A DNA stretch of 64,000 nucleotides from Rhizobium leguminosarum (GCF_001679785.1 NZ_CP016289.1:558001-622000), one strand, 5' to 3'. Positions 36,361 through 46,031 are shown, numbered from the stretch's first letter. Numbers and translations: made by a program. Notes: generated by a model from the sequence alone, not told the origin.

Positions 36361-36396
36361 CGGGGGAGCGTTCAAATCGCACCCCCGCTTTCTCTT
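36361..36396 (+). terminator. Terminator after tarD
   Basis: Stem CGGGGG-A-GCG (36361-36370) pairs with CGC-A-CCCCCG (36378-36387), loop TTCAAAT, followed by a pyrimidine-rich CTTTCTCTT. Located just after the tarD stop at the end of the tartrate operon. Confidence 0.65.
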
Positions 36397-36456
36397 CAAG
36401 GATGCTGACCGTGACTGCTGACTTCCGACAAGCTGCTCTCAACTATCATCGTCATC

Positions 36457-37089
36457 CTACGAGGCCAACCCATCCTCTAGCAACAGTCTGGCGGCATCGC
36501 GGTTTGCCTCGACAATGCCAGGATCGCGCGTCGACTGTGCCATCACAATTGCGCCTTGGATAAGCGACAGGACCTGAATCACGGCCTTTTCGGGTTTTTT
36601 CAATCCCAAAGGCTCAATGAGTGAGGCAACAAATTCATGCAATCCCTTAAAATACTCGGCAATGGTTGCCTGTACGTCAGGAGAGTTTGCCTCCGGACCG
36701 AACTCGGCCAGTCCCTTCACGAATGGACAACCGCGGAAAAAAGGCGCACGGAGCGGTTCGTCTAGCGCGTCAAAAATAGCGAGGACGCGCTCCACCGACG
36801 ATAGGCCGGGTCTTTCCGTCGCAGTTGCAAGCATCTGAAACCAGATTGCACTTTTGTAACGCAGATAGGTAGCGACGAGGGCGGCCTTCGATGGAAAGTG
36901 CTTGTAAAACGTCATCTTGGCCACGTCGCTTTCGGCAATGATCCGATCGATCCCGACGGAGTTGATGCTCAGCCGATAAAACAGGTCCGACGCCGTCTTC
37001 AAGATGCGTTCTCGCGGGGCAAGGACATCAAGCGATTGCGCATCCACATCCACAAACTCAGGCGCGCCGCGCGTTTGCATTTCTGTCAC
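36457..37089 (-). CDS. TetR family regulator
   Basis: 210 residues. N-terminal HTH (RILKTASDLFYRLSINSVGIDRIIAESDVAKMTFYKHFPSKAALVATYL, residues about 28-76) and a C-terminal ligand domain with FFRGCPFVKGLAEF, typical of the group regulating short-chain dehydrogenases. Divergent from the SDR gene with a paired operator between them. Probably represses itself and that gene. Confidence 0.9.
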   Translation of the reverse strand: MTEMQTRGAPEFVDVDAQSLDVLAPRERILKTASDLFYRLSINSVGIDRIIAESDVAKMTFYKHFPSKAALVATYLRYKSAIWFQMLATATERPGLSSVERVLAIFDALDEPLRAPFFRGCPFVKGLAEFGPEANSPDVQATIAEYFKGLHEFVASLIEPLGLKKPEKAVIQVLSLIQGAIVMAQSTRDPGIVEANRDAARLLLEDGLAS

Positions 37090-37109
37090 CTCAAATTCAT
37101 CGTCCGCAC

Positions 37110-37164
37110 ATAGACAGACTATTCTGTCAAATTTGAGATTGCAAGTACATACAGGTCTGTCTAT
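37110..37164. promoter_or_regulatory. Probable TetR operator pair
   Basis: ATAGACAGAC (37110-37119) and its exact complement GTCTGTCTAT (37155-37164) flank the centre of the divergent gap. The first copy also lies in a small palindrome GACAG-N6-CTGTC (37113-37128). Such symmetric sites between a TetR gene and its divergent target are the usual operators. Confidence 0.6.
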
Positions 37165-37205
37165 AGGTAGGGGATGCCTCTTGGATTTCAGAGAAAGGAC
37201 TTGAG

Positions 37206-38084
37206 ATGAGCGGAAAAGTCGTTGTTGTGACCGGCGCGAGCAGTGGGTTTGGGAAACTCACGGTATTGGAGCTTGCAAGGCGAGGTCATACGGTTGTTGC
37301 GACCATGCGCGACGTCGAGGGAAGAAATGCCACGGTCCGGAGAGAACTTATCGACGCGGCGAAAGCCGAAGGGCATGTGCTGCAAGTCCTGGAAATGGAT
37401 GTCGCCGACGAGAGATCTGTCAATTCTGCGATCGAACAGGTTATCAAAGAGCATGGAAAAATTGACGTCCTAATCAACAACGCCGGAACGATGGCCGTCG
37501 GAATCACGGAAGCCTACACGGTCGCGGACGTCGAACGGCAGTTTGCGGTGAATTTCTTCGGCGCCGTGCGGGCCGACCGCGCCGTTCTGCCGCATATGCG
37601 TGCCGCCGGCAGCGGACTCCTCGTTCATGTTACATCCCTGATGGGTCGAGTGATTTTTCCGTTCTTCGGCGTCTACTCCGCGAGCAAGTTCGCGCTTGAG
37701 GCGCTTGCCGAAGCCTATCGGTATGAACTGAAGGGCTTTGGAATCGACTCCGTCATCGTCGAGCCAGGACCATTCCCGAGCAACCTCATCTCGTCGAGCC
37801 CGGAGCCATCCGACCATGCCGTGCTTGCTTCCTATGGCGAGGTTGCGGCGATCCCGGGTCAGATCAAGGCCAACGCCAACGACGGACACGACGAGGCCAA
37901 TCCCCCGCGGCCCCAACGCGTGGCAGATGCCATCGTGCAACTGGTCGAGGCCACGGAGCGACGTCCATTGCGGACGGTCGTCATGCCTGAGGGCATGGAC
38001 TTTGATGTCCAGCGACTGAACGAGGCCGTAAGCCCAATTCAGAACAGCATGCTCACCTCGTTCGGCATGTCGAGCATGCTTTGA
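37206..38084 (+). CDS. Short-chain dehydrogenase/reductase
   Basis: 292-residue classical SDR: cofactor motif TGASSGFG near residues 10-17, NNAG near residue 92, and the catalytic YSASK motif near residue 160 with a serine in the preceding VTSLMG. Uses NAD(P)H for an alcohol/carbonyl reaction; substrate unknown. GAGAAAGGACTTGAG before the ATG contains the Shine-Dalgarno. Controlled by the divergent TetR gene in all likelihood. The decayed ohr follows ten bases later, so the two may have been one electrophile-stress operon. Confidence 0.88.
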   Translation: MSGKVVVVTGASSGFGKLTVLELARRGHTVVATMRDVEGRNATVRRELIDAAKAEGHVLQVLEMDVADERSVNSAIEQVIKEHGKIDVLINNAGTMAVGITEAYTVADVERQFAVNFFGAVRADRAVLPHMRAAGSGLLVHVTSLMGRVIFPFFGVYSASKFALEALAEAYRYELKGFGIDSVIVEPGPFPSNLISSSPEPSDHAVLASYGEVAAIPGQIKANANDGHDEANPPRPQRVADAIVQLVEATERRPLRTVVMPEGMDFDVQRLNEAVSPIQNSMLTSFGMSSML

Positions 38085-38094
38085 CAGGAACCGG

Positions 38095-38510
38095 ATGATG
38101 AGCACACTGCACCAGGGTTACCGCGATTGGCGCCGCAGCGGCACCATCCGCAGCGCAGACGGTCTTCTCGATCTGGCGCGGCCCACGATGATGGGCGGCA
38201 AGGGCGGCGCGACCAATCTGGAGCCGTTGTTCGCAGCCGGCTAAGCGGCCTGCTTCGAAAACGCAGTGATCCACGTCACCCGCAACAAGGCGACCAGGGT
38301 GAAGGATACTGACATCGTGGTGGTGGCCGAAGTGGGCTTGCAGCCAAATGGCAGCGGTGTTTCGTGCTTTCAGTTGCGCTTGACGTGGCGATCACCGGGC
38401 TCGATCAGGCAACGGCTGAGGAGATCGTACAGGCGGCGCATGCGACGTGCCCCTATTCGAACGCGGTGAGGGGCAACATCGACGTGGCCATCACCGTCAC
38501 GACTAGCTGA
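38095..38510 (+). pseudogene. ohr: Decayed organic hydroperoxide resistance protein (Ohr/OsmC)
   Basis: The three frames together give an Ohr-like protein: GLLDLARPTMMGGKGGATNLEPLFAAG, then ACFENAVIHVTRN with the peroxidatic Cys context, then DVAITGLDQATAEEIVQAAHATCPYSNAVRGNIDVAITV with the resolving Cys. A TAA at 38242-38244 replaces the Tyr codon after FAAG and a frameshift lies near 38360. Both key cysteines survive but the gene cannot be translated whole. The N terminus also departs from normal Ohr. Unlike the breaks at 51-60 kb, a nonsense change is present, so this looks like true decay. Confidence 0.75.
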
Positions 38511-38824
38511 TGTCGATGCGGGAGGCGGATATGACGGAAAAGGGCGACAACCCGTCGAGCCTGATCTACGGATCTGCCTCCCGCTCTATCCCGCATCAAA
38601 CTGCTAACGTATCTCCAGCGCTCGATGCTTGAGACCTCGGCTTGACCTATGCAGGCAGAAGTCCTGCGTCACGACAACTTTCGATTACCGTATCGTTGAG
38701 TGAGACATCCGCTCGTACGCCTGTACAATTACTTAGTTCCATAAGATAGATTACGCCACTTTTACAATCATAAATTGCCTAGCTATTAATGAGACACCTC
38801 TCAGTTGAAGCCGATGTGGGAAGG
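38511..38824. other. 314-base gap, AT-rich in its right half
   Basis: No supported gene. From about 38690 to 38810 the sequence is clearly richer in A and T than the neighbouring genes. It lies between the ends of ohr and of the GNAT gene. I see no terminator with a T tract and no repeat. Confidence 0.5.
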
Positions 38825-39358
38825 TCAAATACCGTTTGGTGATCGCAGCTCGTAGAGCACGTGATGACGCAATGGATGCCCCTCGGCGAAATTGGGATGA
38901 TTGAACTCACCGATCCGGTTCATCCCCAACCGTCTCATCAAACCCCAGGAATTGCTGTTTGCGGGCACTGTGAAGCTGACGATGCGGTCAAGCTTCAGCT
39001 CGTTGAACGCAAAGTCGAGAGACCGTTCCGCAGCCTCGCGCGCATATCCGGCGCCGTGCCGAGAGGCTGAAAGCCGCCAACCGATTTCGACTGCCGGGGC
39101 AAATGGCAAAGCAGGTGAAACCTTGGCGAGGCCGCACATGCCGATCAACTGGCGGCTTGCCTTCTCCTCCAGCGCCCAGAACCCCCAGCCATGATCCTCG
39201 AAGTGCCGGTCGATACGGTCGAGCATCGCATCCGACTGTTCGTCGGTCAAAGGATTGAGATATCTGACGACGTCGGGTTCGGCATTGATCGCAGCGAAAG
39301 GCTTGCGATCCTGCTCCCGCCACGGTCTCAATATTAGACGTTCGCTTTCGAGCTTCAT
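38825..39358 (-). CDS. GNAT acetyltransferase, RimJ/RimL type
   Basis: 177 residues. Begins MKLESERLILRPWREQDRKPF, the typical RimJ/RimL opening; acetyl-CoA site suggested by RHGAGYAREAAERSLDFAF near residue 100, and FTVPANSNSWGLMRRLGM near residue 130 matches the family. Transfers an acetyl group to a protein N terminus or small amine. Last of three minus-strand genes (GST, bicupin, GNAT). Confidence 0.87.
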   Translation of the reverse strand: MKLESERLILRPWREQDRKPFAAINAEPDVVRYLNPLTDEQSDAMLDRIDRHFEDHGWGFWALEEKASRQLIGMCGLAKVSPALPFAPAVEIGWRLSASRHGAGYAREAAERSLDFAFNELKLDRIVSFTVPANSNSWGLMRRLGMNRIGEFNHPNFAEGHPLRHHVLYELRSPNGI

Positions 39359-39377
39359 CGTGCCTCTGCGATAGATC

Positions 39378-40196
39378 CTACCAGAGCGTCATGTGACGGT
39401 TGACGTCCTTGTAGAGCAGGTAGCGGAACCGGCCGGGGCCGCCGGCGTAGCATGCCTGCGGGCAGAAGGAGCGCAACCACATGAAGTCGCCGGCCTCGAC
39501 CTCGACCCAATCCTGGTTCAGCCGATAGACGGCCTTGCCTTCCAGCACATAGAGACCATGCTCCATGACATGGGTTTCCATGAATGGGATCACGGCACCC
39601 GGCTCCAAAGTCACGATATTCACGTGCATGTCGTAACGGACATCGGCCGGATCGATGAACCGGGTCGTCCCCCAACGTCCGTCGGTGTCCGGCATCGCCG
39701 AGATGGGGTGCTGGTCCTCATGCGTGACAATCGCCGGCGGCGGCTCCAGCCCCTCGACCTCCTGAAAGGCCTTTCGAATCCAGTGGAATATTGCCGCCGT
39801 CGAACCGCTGTTTTTCAGGCGCCAGACCGAACCCGCCGGAATATAGGCGAACGAACCGGAGCGCAGCGCATGACTGACGCCATCGAGCTCCACTGTCATC
39901 TCGCCTTCGACGACGAACAGAACCGCTTCGGCCCGCTTGTCGGGCTCCGGCCGGTCGCTTCCGCCGCCGGGCTGAACCTCCATCACATATTGCGAGAAGG
40001 TCTCGGAGAAACCGGAGAGCGGCCGGGAGAGAACCCATGCCCGTGTCCCCGTCCAATGCGGAAGGACGCTGGTGACGATGTCGGTCATGACGCTGCGCGG
40101 GATGACCGCATAGGCTGTGGTGAAGACGGCCTTGCTGGAAAGCAGCTCGGTTTGCGGCGGCAATCCGCCGAGTTTGGAATAATAATCTCTGTTCAT
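39378..40196 (-). CDS. (S)-ureidoglycine aminohydrolase-like bicupin
   Basis: 272 residues with two cupin domains. Domain 1 has VLFVVEGEMTVELDG and YIPAGSVW near residues 93-120; domain 2 has PGAVIPFMETHVMEHGLYVLEGKAVYRL near residues 195-222 with the metal-ligand His/Glu/His, and ends MWLRSFCPQACYAGG, all as in (S)-ureidoglycine aminohydrolase. That enzyme releases ammonia in purine (allantoate) breakdown. No other purine gene is next to it here. ATG at 40196 is chosen by family length. Confidence 0.82.
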   Translation of the reverse strand: MNRDYYSKLGGLPPQTELLSSKAVFTTAYAVIPRSVMTDIVTSVLPHWTGTRAWVLSRPLSGFSETFSQYVMEVQPGGGSDRPEPDKRAEAVLFVVEGEMTVELDGVSHALRSGSFAYIPAGSVWRLKNSGSTAAIFHWIRKAFQEVEGLEPPPAIVTHEDQHPISAMPDTDGRWGTTRFIDPADVRYDMHVNIVTLEPGAVIPFMETHVMEHGLYVLEGKAVYRLNQDWVEVEAGDFMWLRSFCPQACYAGGPGRFRYLLYKDVNRHMTLW

Positions 40197-40311
40197 CGGT
40201 CCAGGCTTCGCGGCATGTGGCACTGCATCTGCTTTATGCGCCGCTCACCTTCCAGGCAACTCTTAATTCGGCCCGTGAAAATCGATGGGGAGCCGCCCGA
40301 CCGCGTTTCCG

Positions 40312-40965
40312 TCAGAACTCGACTTCCAGTTCGACGATCTCGTCCGGCTCGACCATCGCGCCTTCGGTCCACTCGCCCATCAGCGGCCAGGACAGCACCG
40401 TTTCGACATAGGCTTCGAGCTGCGGTTCGAGCTCCACCGCATAGGTGCGGAAGCGGGCGCAGACCGGCGCATACATCGCATCGGCCACGGTCGGCGCGGT
40501 CCCGAACAGCCACGGCCCGCCGCTTGCCTCGAGGCATTCGGTCCAGATCGCCTTGACGCGCTCGACATCGGGCCGCGCGCCCGAGAATATCTTGAAGCTC
40601 GCATGCCGCGCCTTGAGGTTCATCGGCAATGCCGAACGCAAGTTATGGAAACCCGAATGCATCTCGCCCGAGACCGACCGGCAGCGGGCGCGCGCCGCCC
40701 GCTCGGCGGGCCAGAGCCCGGCAGTGGGCGTCACTTCGTGGAGATATTCGGCGATCGCCAGCGTGTCCCACACCGTCACATCGTCATGGGTCAGCCTCGG
40801 CACCAGGACCGACGGTGAAAGCAGAAGCAGTTCCTGGCGCGCCTCGTCATCCATCTCCACAAGCACTTCGGCGAAGTCCAGTCCCGCCATCCGGCACAGC
40901 AGCCAGCCGCGCAGAGACCATGAGGAGTAGTTCTTCGAGGAAATCGTCAGTGCAGCTTGCGACAT
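40312..40965 (-). CDS. Glutathione S-transferase family protein
   Basis: 217 residues. Thioredoxin-like N-terminal domain beginning LTISSKNYSSWSLRGWLLCRMAGLDF with the SSWS glutathione contact, then a cis-proline segment SVLVPRLTHDDVTVWDTLAIAEYLHE near residue 50-75, and an all-helical C-terminal domain. Conjugates or reduces electrophiles with glutathione. A longer reading to 41052 overlaps the divergent promoter region; ATG at 40965 fits the family. Divergent from phaZ. Confidence 0.87.
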   Translation of the reverse strand: MSQAALTISSKNYSSWSLRGWLLCRMAGLDFAEVLVEMDDEARQELLLLSPSVLVPRLTHDDVTVWDTLAIAEYLHEVTPTAGLWPAERAARARCRSVSGEMHSGFHNLRSALPMNLKARHASFKIFSGARPDVERVKAIWTECLEASGGPWLFGTAPTVADAMYAPVCARFRTYAVELEPQLEAYVETVLSWPLMGEWTEGAMVEPDEIVELEVEF

Positions 40966-41087
40966 CGGGCTCGTATCCTTGTCGGACAATGTTGCTTCTT
41001 CCTCGATAATCTTCTCGCATGGCAGGACATATTCCACTAGCATTTTTTGCACCGCCGCATCGATGCGGCAGTGCGGGAGATTCGGCC

Positions 41088-42302
41088 ATGCTCTACCAGG
41101 CCTATCAGTTGCAGGATGATCTCATCGCGCCGCTCCGCGATCTGGCGCGGCGCTTGCAAATCTTCTCCGCGACTGCGCTCTGGGGATCCGGCAGCGAAAT
41201 GAGCCGGCACTTCGCCGCCGCGCTGGAGATGATCTCACGCTTCGAGATCACCCACCAACGTCCGGATTTCGCCATAGACTCGGTCATAATCGGCAATCGC
41301 GTGGTGCCCGTCACCGTCGAGACCATACTCGACATGCCCTTCGGCACGCTGCTGCGCTTTGCAACGGACACCGATGCAAAGCGGCCGCGGGTGCTGGTCG
41401 TCGCCCCGCTGTCCGGCCATTTCGCGACGCTCCTGCGCGGCACGGTGCAGACCCTGCTGCGCGATCACGACGTCTACATCACCGACTGGGCGAACGCCCG
41501 CGACGTGCCGCTGTCGGCCGGACGCTTCGGCATGGACGACTATGTCGATTATATCATGCATTTCCTGGAGGAAATCGGCCCCGGCGCTCATATCCTCGCC
41601 GTCTGCCAGCCCTGCGTACAGGCGCTGGCCGCCGTTGCCGTGATGTCGGAAGAGCGGCATCCCGCCACACCGCGGACCATGACGCTGATGGCCGGGCCGA
41701 TCGATCCGCGCGAGAGCCCGACGAAGGTCAACGAACTTGCCGTATCGAAGTCGCTCGCCTGGTTCGAGAACTCGCTGATCACGGGCGTTCCCTGGCGTTA
41801 TCGGGGCGCCGGGCGGCGGGTCTATCCCGGCTTCCTCCAGCTCGTCGCCTTCATGTCGATGAACATGCAGCGCCACCAGGACGCCCATCGCAGGCTCTAC
41901 GACCATCTGGCGAAGGGCGAGACGGCCGAGGCCGGCAAGATCAAGAAGTTCTATGACGAATATTTCGCCGTGCTCGACCTCACCGAAGAATTCTACATCG
42001 AGACCATCGAACGCGTCTTCCAGAAGGCGGAACTCGCGACCGGCGACCTCACCCACCATGGCCGCAAGGTCGATCCGGGCCAGATCCGCAACACGGCGCT
42101 TTTGACCGTCGAGGGCGGCCGCGACGACATCTGCGCGCTCGGCCAGACGTCGGCCGCGCACGATCTCTGTCGTGCACTGCGCCCGCATCTGAAGCGCCAT
42201 CATCTTCAGGCCAATGTCGGACATTACGGCGTCTTCAGCGGCCGCCGCTGGGAGGGGGAAATCTACCCCGTCGTGCGCAACATGATCCTGGCGATGGAAT
42301 AG
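41088..42302 (+). CDS. phaZ: Intracellular polyhydroxyalkanoate depolymerase
   Basis: 404 residues. The nucleophile motif AVCQPCVQ (C173) replaces the classical GxSxG, as in intracellular PHB depolymerases of rhizobia and Ralstonia, which use cysteine. Conserved DVYITDWANARDVPLSAGRFGMDDYVDYIMHFL precedes it, and the catalytic His is probably in ANVGHYGVFSGRRW at the C terminus. Mobilises stored polyhydroxybutyrate. GGGAGA precedes the ATG. Convergent with the ABC ATPase gene 31 bases downstream. Confidence 0.9.
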   Translation: MLYQAYQLQDDLIAPLRDLARRLQIFSATALWGSGSEMSRHFAAALEMISRFEITHQRPDFAIDSVIIGNRVVPVTVETILDMPFGTLLRFATDTDAKRPRVLVVAPLSGHFATLLRGTVQTLLRDHDVYITDWANARDVPLSAGRFGMDDYVDYIMHFLEEIGPGAHILAVCQPCVQALAAVAVMSEERHPATPRTMTLMAGPIDPRESPTKVNELAVSKSLAWFENSLITGVPWRYRGAGRRVYPGFLQLVAFMSMNMQRHQDAHRRLYDHLAKGETAEAGKIKKFYDEYFAVLDLTEEFYIETIERVFQKAELATGDLTHHGRKVDPGQIRNTALLTVEGGRDDICALGQTSAAHDLCRALRPHLKRHHLQANVGHYGVFSGRRWEGEIYPVVRNMILAME

Positions 42303-42333
42303 CGCCCGTCAGATCCGAAACGCGATGGCAAGT

Positions 42334-44169
42334 CTACCCATCGGCCATGACCAGGTGGCCCGGCCCGACTTCGCGATAAGACGTGCTTGCAGGCTGATAG
42401 TCGACCGGGCGCATCGGGCTCTTGATCTCGTCATTCGCCACCATCCGCTTTTCGTGGCGACGGTCCGGATCGGGCACGGGCACTGCCGCAATGAGTTTCT
42501 TCGTATAGGGATGCTGCGGATTTTCGAAGACCGCGGGCCGCGGGCCGATCTCGACGATCTCCCCGAGATACATCACCGCCACACGGTGGCTGACGCGTTC
42601 GACCACCGCCATGTCGTGCGAGATGAACAGGAAGGCAAGGTTGAGGCTCTGCTGCAGGTCCAGCATCAGGTTGATGACCTGTGCCTTGATCGAGACGTCG
42701 AGCGCCGAGACGCTTTCATCGGCGACGATGACCTTCGGCTGCAAGGCGAGCGCGCGTGCAATGCAGATACGCTGACGCTGGCCGCCGGAAAATTCATGCG
42801 GATAACGCGCCGCCATCTCCGGTAACAGGCCAACCTTCACCAGCAGATCGGCGACGACATCCTTTGCCTGTTTCGCGCTGCCCATCCTGTGCTCGAGATA
42901 GGGTTCGGCGATCGCCGCACCGACCGTCATGCGTGGATTGAGGCTGGCAAAGGGATCCTGGAAGATCATCTGCACGGATTTGCGCATCTCGCGCAGATCC
43001 TTCCTGTCGAGGCCGAGCACCTCCCTGCCCTCGACGAGAACGGAACCGGCCTGCGGCTCGATGAGCCGCATGATGGCGCGGCCGGTCGTCGATTTGCCGC
43101 AGCCGGATTCGCCGACGAGCGACAGCGTCTCGCCGGCGTGAAGATCGAAAGAGACGTTTTCGACGGCATGCACGCGGCTGGTCAGCCGGCCGAAGAGACC
43201 GGAATGAATGTCGAAACGCTTGGTGAGGTTCCTCACCTGCAGGACCGGTGTCGCCGCCACCGTATCGGCGACCTCGGCGGGAATGTCCGATTCACCCGTT
43301 GCGGTATTGACCACGGGGAAGCGCAGCGGCCTTTGCCGGCCCTGCATCGAGCCGAGTACCGGCACGGCTGAAAGCAGCGCTCTCGTGTAGGGATGTTTGC
43401 CGCGGTGGAAGATATCGGCGGTGGCGCCGCTTTCCACCTGTTCGCCGCGATACATCACCACCGTCCGGTCGGCGATCTCGGCAACGACGCCCATGTCATG
43501 GGTGATGAAGAGAACGGAGGTCCCCTCCTCGTCCTGCAGCATCTTGATGAGATCGAGGATCTGGCCCTGGATCGTCACGTCGAGCGCCGTCGTCGGCTCG
43601 TCGGCGATCAAGAGTTTCGGCCGGCTGGCGAGCGCCATGGCGATCATCACCCGCTGGCGCATGCCGCCGGAGAAACGATGCGGATATTCGCCGAAGCGCG
43701 AGGCGGCCGAGGGGATGCGGACCTTTTCCAGCAACCTGATCGTCTCGGCTTTGGCATCGGCCCTGCTCATATCGGAATGGCAGAGCAGCGCCTCGGAAAT
43801 CTGGTCGCCGATGGTGAAAAGCGGATTGAGCGATGTCATCGGCTCCTGGAAGATCATGGCCACCTCGTTGCCGCGAACCTGCCGCATGGCATTTTCCGGC
43901 AGGGCCAAAAGGTCGCGTCCGCCGAGCATGACGCGGCCCTCGACACGGCTCGTATCCGCCTGCAGCAGCCGCATGATCGAGAGCGAGGTGACGCTCTTGC
44001 CCGACCCGGATTCGCCGACGATCGCCACCGTTTCCGCCGGCGCCACGGTGAAGGAGACGTCGCGCACGACCGGTTTCCAGACGCCGTCGACCATAAAGGA
44101 GGTCGTCAGCCTGTCGACGGAAAGAACGTCGGTCGCCGTCTGGATCGGTTGCGTTTGGGCACTGGCCAT
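42334..44169 (-). CDS. Fused dual ATPase of second peptide-type ABC importer
   Basis: 611 residues with two complete nucleotide-binding domains: Walker A GESGSGKS and GESGCGKS, signatures FSGGMRQR and FSGGQRQR, Walker B LLIADEP and VIVADES. ATG at 44169 has GAGGAACC. Last gene of the operon beginning at 49614, serving the permeases at 46032 and 46901. The linker between the domains (about residues 290-345) is longer than in the copy at 1849. Confidence 0.94.
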   Translation of the reverse strand: MASAQTQPIQTATDVLSVDRLTTSFMVDGVWKPVVRDVSFTVAPAETVAIVGESGSGKSVTSLSIMRLLQADTSRVEGRVMLGGRDLLALPENAMRQVRGNEVAMIFQEPMTSLNPLFTIGDQISEALLCHSDMSRADAKAETIRLLEKVRIPSAASRFGEYPHRFSGGMRQRVMIAMALASRPKLLIADEPTTALDVTIQGQILDLIKMLQDEEGTSVLFITHDMGVVAEIADRTVVMYRGEQVESGATADIFHRGKHPYTRALLSAVPVLGSMQGRQRPLRFPVVNTATGESDIPAEVADTVAATPVLQVRNLTKRFDIHSGLFGRLTSRVHAVENVSFDLHAGETLSLVGESGCGKSTTGRAIMRLIEPQAGSVLVEGREVLGLDRKDLREMRKSVQMIFQDPFASLNPRMTVGAAIAEPYLEHRMGSAKQAKDVVADLLVKVGLLPEMAARYPHEFSGGQRQRICIARALALQPKVIVADESVSALDVSIKAQVINLMLDLQQSLNLAFLFISHDMAVVERVSHRVAVMYLGEIVEIGPRPAVFENPQHPYTKKLIAAVPVPDPDRRHEKRMVANDEIKSPMRPVDYQPASTSYREVGPGHLVMADG

Positions 44170-44203
44170 GGTGGTTCCTCTTGCGGCAGATGAGCGGCGG
44201 TGG

Positions 44204-45400
44204 TCAATCCGGCCAGCGCAGCACACCGTCGAAGCGGTACCTGCTGCGGTTCTCGATCGGCGTTGCAATGATCTCGTTGGACGCGCGCGCCTTGTCGAGT
44301 TCCTGCGCCAGGCTCTCCGCGACGACCGTCTCCTCGCCCGGGTGCAGGTTGCAGGGGTCGAGGTAGAAATAGCGGTGCTCTACCTCGTGATCGCGCACGA
44401 TGATCGGCGGGCTGCCCTTGGCAAGCGCATCGGCCAGATCCCATGCGGTGATATGGGCTTGCTCGGGATCGACGATCACTCGCAGCCGATCGAGCGGATT
44501 ATTTGTCGGATCGGGCTCGATCGATGCGGTGACGCCAGGGCGGTCGTCGAGGGTGCGCTTCCACAGGTTGAGATAGCCGGTCTCGCGTTCACGGATGCCG
44601 GCATGATCGCGGTTTTCCCAGGCTTCGAGTGCCGCCATGACGCCGAAGATGCTCTCCTTGCCGACCTTCATGCCGCGGCCGATGCCCATATTCTGCAGGA
44701 AGGCATGGCGCACCAGCTCCTTCCTGCCGGCAACGATGCCCGAGGTCGGGCCGCCGAGGAATTTGTGGCCGGAGTAGAGGGCGATATCTGCCCCCTGCTC
44801 CAGGAAAATCCTGAGATCATATTCCGAGGCCGCATCGACGATGACGGGCACGCCCTTGGCATGAGCGATCTCGACGAATTCCTTCAGGTTCAGCAGGCCG
44901 TAATCGACGACATGGTGGGAGACGACATAGACGGCGGCGGCGGTCTTGTCGGTGATGGCGTTTTCCATGTGGAAGCGATGCGTCGAGGTCGCCTGCCCCA
45001 CAAGCACGATCTTGCCGCCGGCAAGCCGGATCGCCTGGTCGACCGGGGCGCCGTAACTGACGACATGGCCCATCTGCACCAGCACCTCGTTCTTCTCCGG
45101 CACCACATCCGGCAGCTTCTCGATCGCCAGCAGGTTGTTGCCGGTGATCGCGCCGGCGACGGCAAGCGATATGCCGGCCGAGCAGGAGGCGGTGACGAAG
45201 CCCGCCTCGCCGCCGGTCAGCCTAGCGATGACGGCGCTTGCCTTGCGCTGCAGATCGTTGATCTCGACGAAGTGCGGCAGGATCGATGCCATCGCGCTGA
45301 TCGCTTCGGGAACGACGATCGAGGCGCCGAGGCTGGTCATCGTGCCCGATACATTGATGACAGGGCGAAGGCCAAGCGACGGGCGGATATCAGTGGACAT
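44204..45400 (-). CDS. SelA-like PLP-dependent enzyme (DgaE-type ammonia-lyase family)
   Basis: 398 residues of fold-type I, in the L-seryl-tRNA selenium transferase-like group that includes D-glucosaminate-6-phosphate ammonia-lyase. Opens [23 protein letters not shown]; the PLP lysine is in [21 protein letters not shown] near residues 212-232, after [12 protein letters not shown] with the PLP-aspartate. No selenocysteine role is expected because no selB or tRNA-Sec is nearby. It is followed by a RidA-like gene in the transporter operon, which fits an enzyme making enamine products by ammonia elimination. Confidence 0.82.
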   Translation of the reverse strand: MSTDIRPSLGLRPVINVSGTMTSLGASIVVPEAISAMASILPHFVEINDLQRKASAVIARLTGGEAGFVTASCSAGISLAVAGAITGNNLLAIEKLPDVVPEKNEVLVQMGHVVSYGAPVDQAIRLAGGKIVLVGQATSTHRFHMENAITDKTAAAVYVVSHHVVDYGLLNLKEFVEIAHAKGVPVIVDAASEYDLRIFLEQGADIALYSGHKFLGGPTSGIVAGRKELVRHAFLQNMGIGRGMKVGKESIFGVMAALEAWENRDHAGIRERETGYLNLWKRTLDDRPGVTASIEPDPTNNPLDRLRVIVDPEQAHITAWDLADALAKGSPPIIVRDHEVEHRYFYLDPCNLHPGEETVVAESLAQELDKARASNEIIATPIENRSRYRFDGVLRWPD

Positions 45401-45468
45401 GGAGATCTCCAGGATTCTGGGCCGAAAAACGAAACATGGTGCGGTCGATCAACTGTGTCGAGCTCCCG

Positions 45469-45966
45469 TCAGCCGTGCAAGGCGACGATCGCCTCGATCT
45501 CGACGGTGATGTTGCCGGGCAGCGAGCCGAAGCCGACAGCCGAGCGGGCATGTTCGCCGGCCGGCCCGAAGACTTCAATCAGCAGATCCGAGCAGCCGTT
45601 GATGACGCTCGGATGATCCTCGAAATCAGGCACGGCATTGACCATGCCAAGCAGCTTGACCACCCGCTTGACGCGGGTGAGATCGCCGAGCGCATCCTGC
45701 ATGACGGCAAGCAGGTTGATGCCGGTCAGCCGCGCGTGGCCGTAGGCCTGCTCGACACTGACCCCACCGCCGACCTTGCCGGCGTGCATGAAGCCGTCAG
45801 CCTCGCGCGGCCCCTGGCCGGAGAGATAGAGCATGTTGCCTTCGATCACGTGCGTGACGAAATTGGCGATCGGCGGCGGCGGCGGCGGAAGCGCAATGCC
45901 GAGGGCGGCAAGCCGTTCGTAAGGCGAGTTCTCGACCTTGCCGGCGGCGGTGGGAAACTGATTCAC
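45469..45966 (-). CDS. RidA-family protein (YjgF/YER057c/UK114)
   Basis: 165 residues in the longer YjgF-like group: LYLSGQGPREADGFMHAGKVGGGVSVEQAYGHARLTGINLLAVMQ near residues 50-95 and the substrate Glu/Arg region EHARSAVGFGSLPGNITVEIEAIV at the C terminus. RidA proteins hydrolyse reactive enamine or imine intermediates made by PLP enzymes. GTG at 45966 is chosen because AGGAG lies seven bases before it; an ATG at 45981 sits upstream of that site. Adjacent to the SelA-like gene. Confidence 0.85.
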   Translation of the reverse strand: MNQFPTAAGKVENSPYERLAALGIALPPPPPPIANFVTHVIEGNMLYLSGQGPREADGFMHAGKVGGGVSVEQAYGHARLTGINLLAVMQDALGDLTRVKRVVKLLGMVNAVPDFEDHPSVINGCSDLLIEVFGPAGEHARSAVGFGSLPGNITVEIEAIVALHG

Positions 45967-46031
45967 GCAAACTCCTGTCATGCAATTTTCGATTTGGCGA
46001 ATTTCGATTGGGCCGATGCTTGGTCGGCGGA

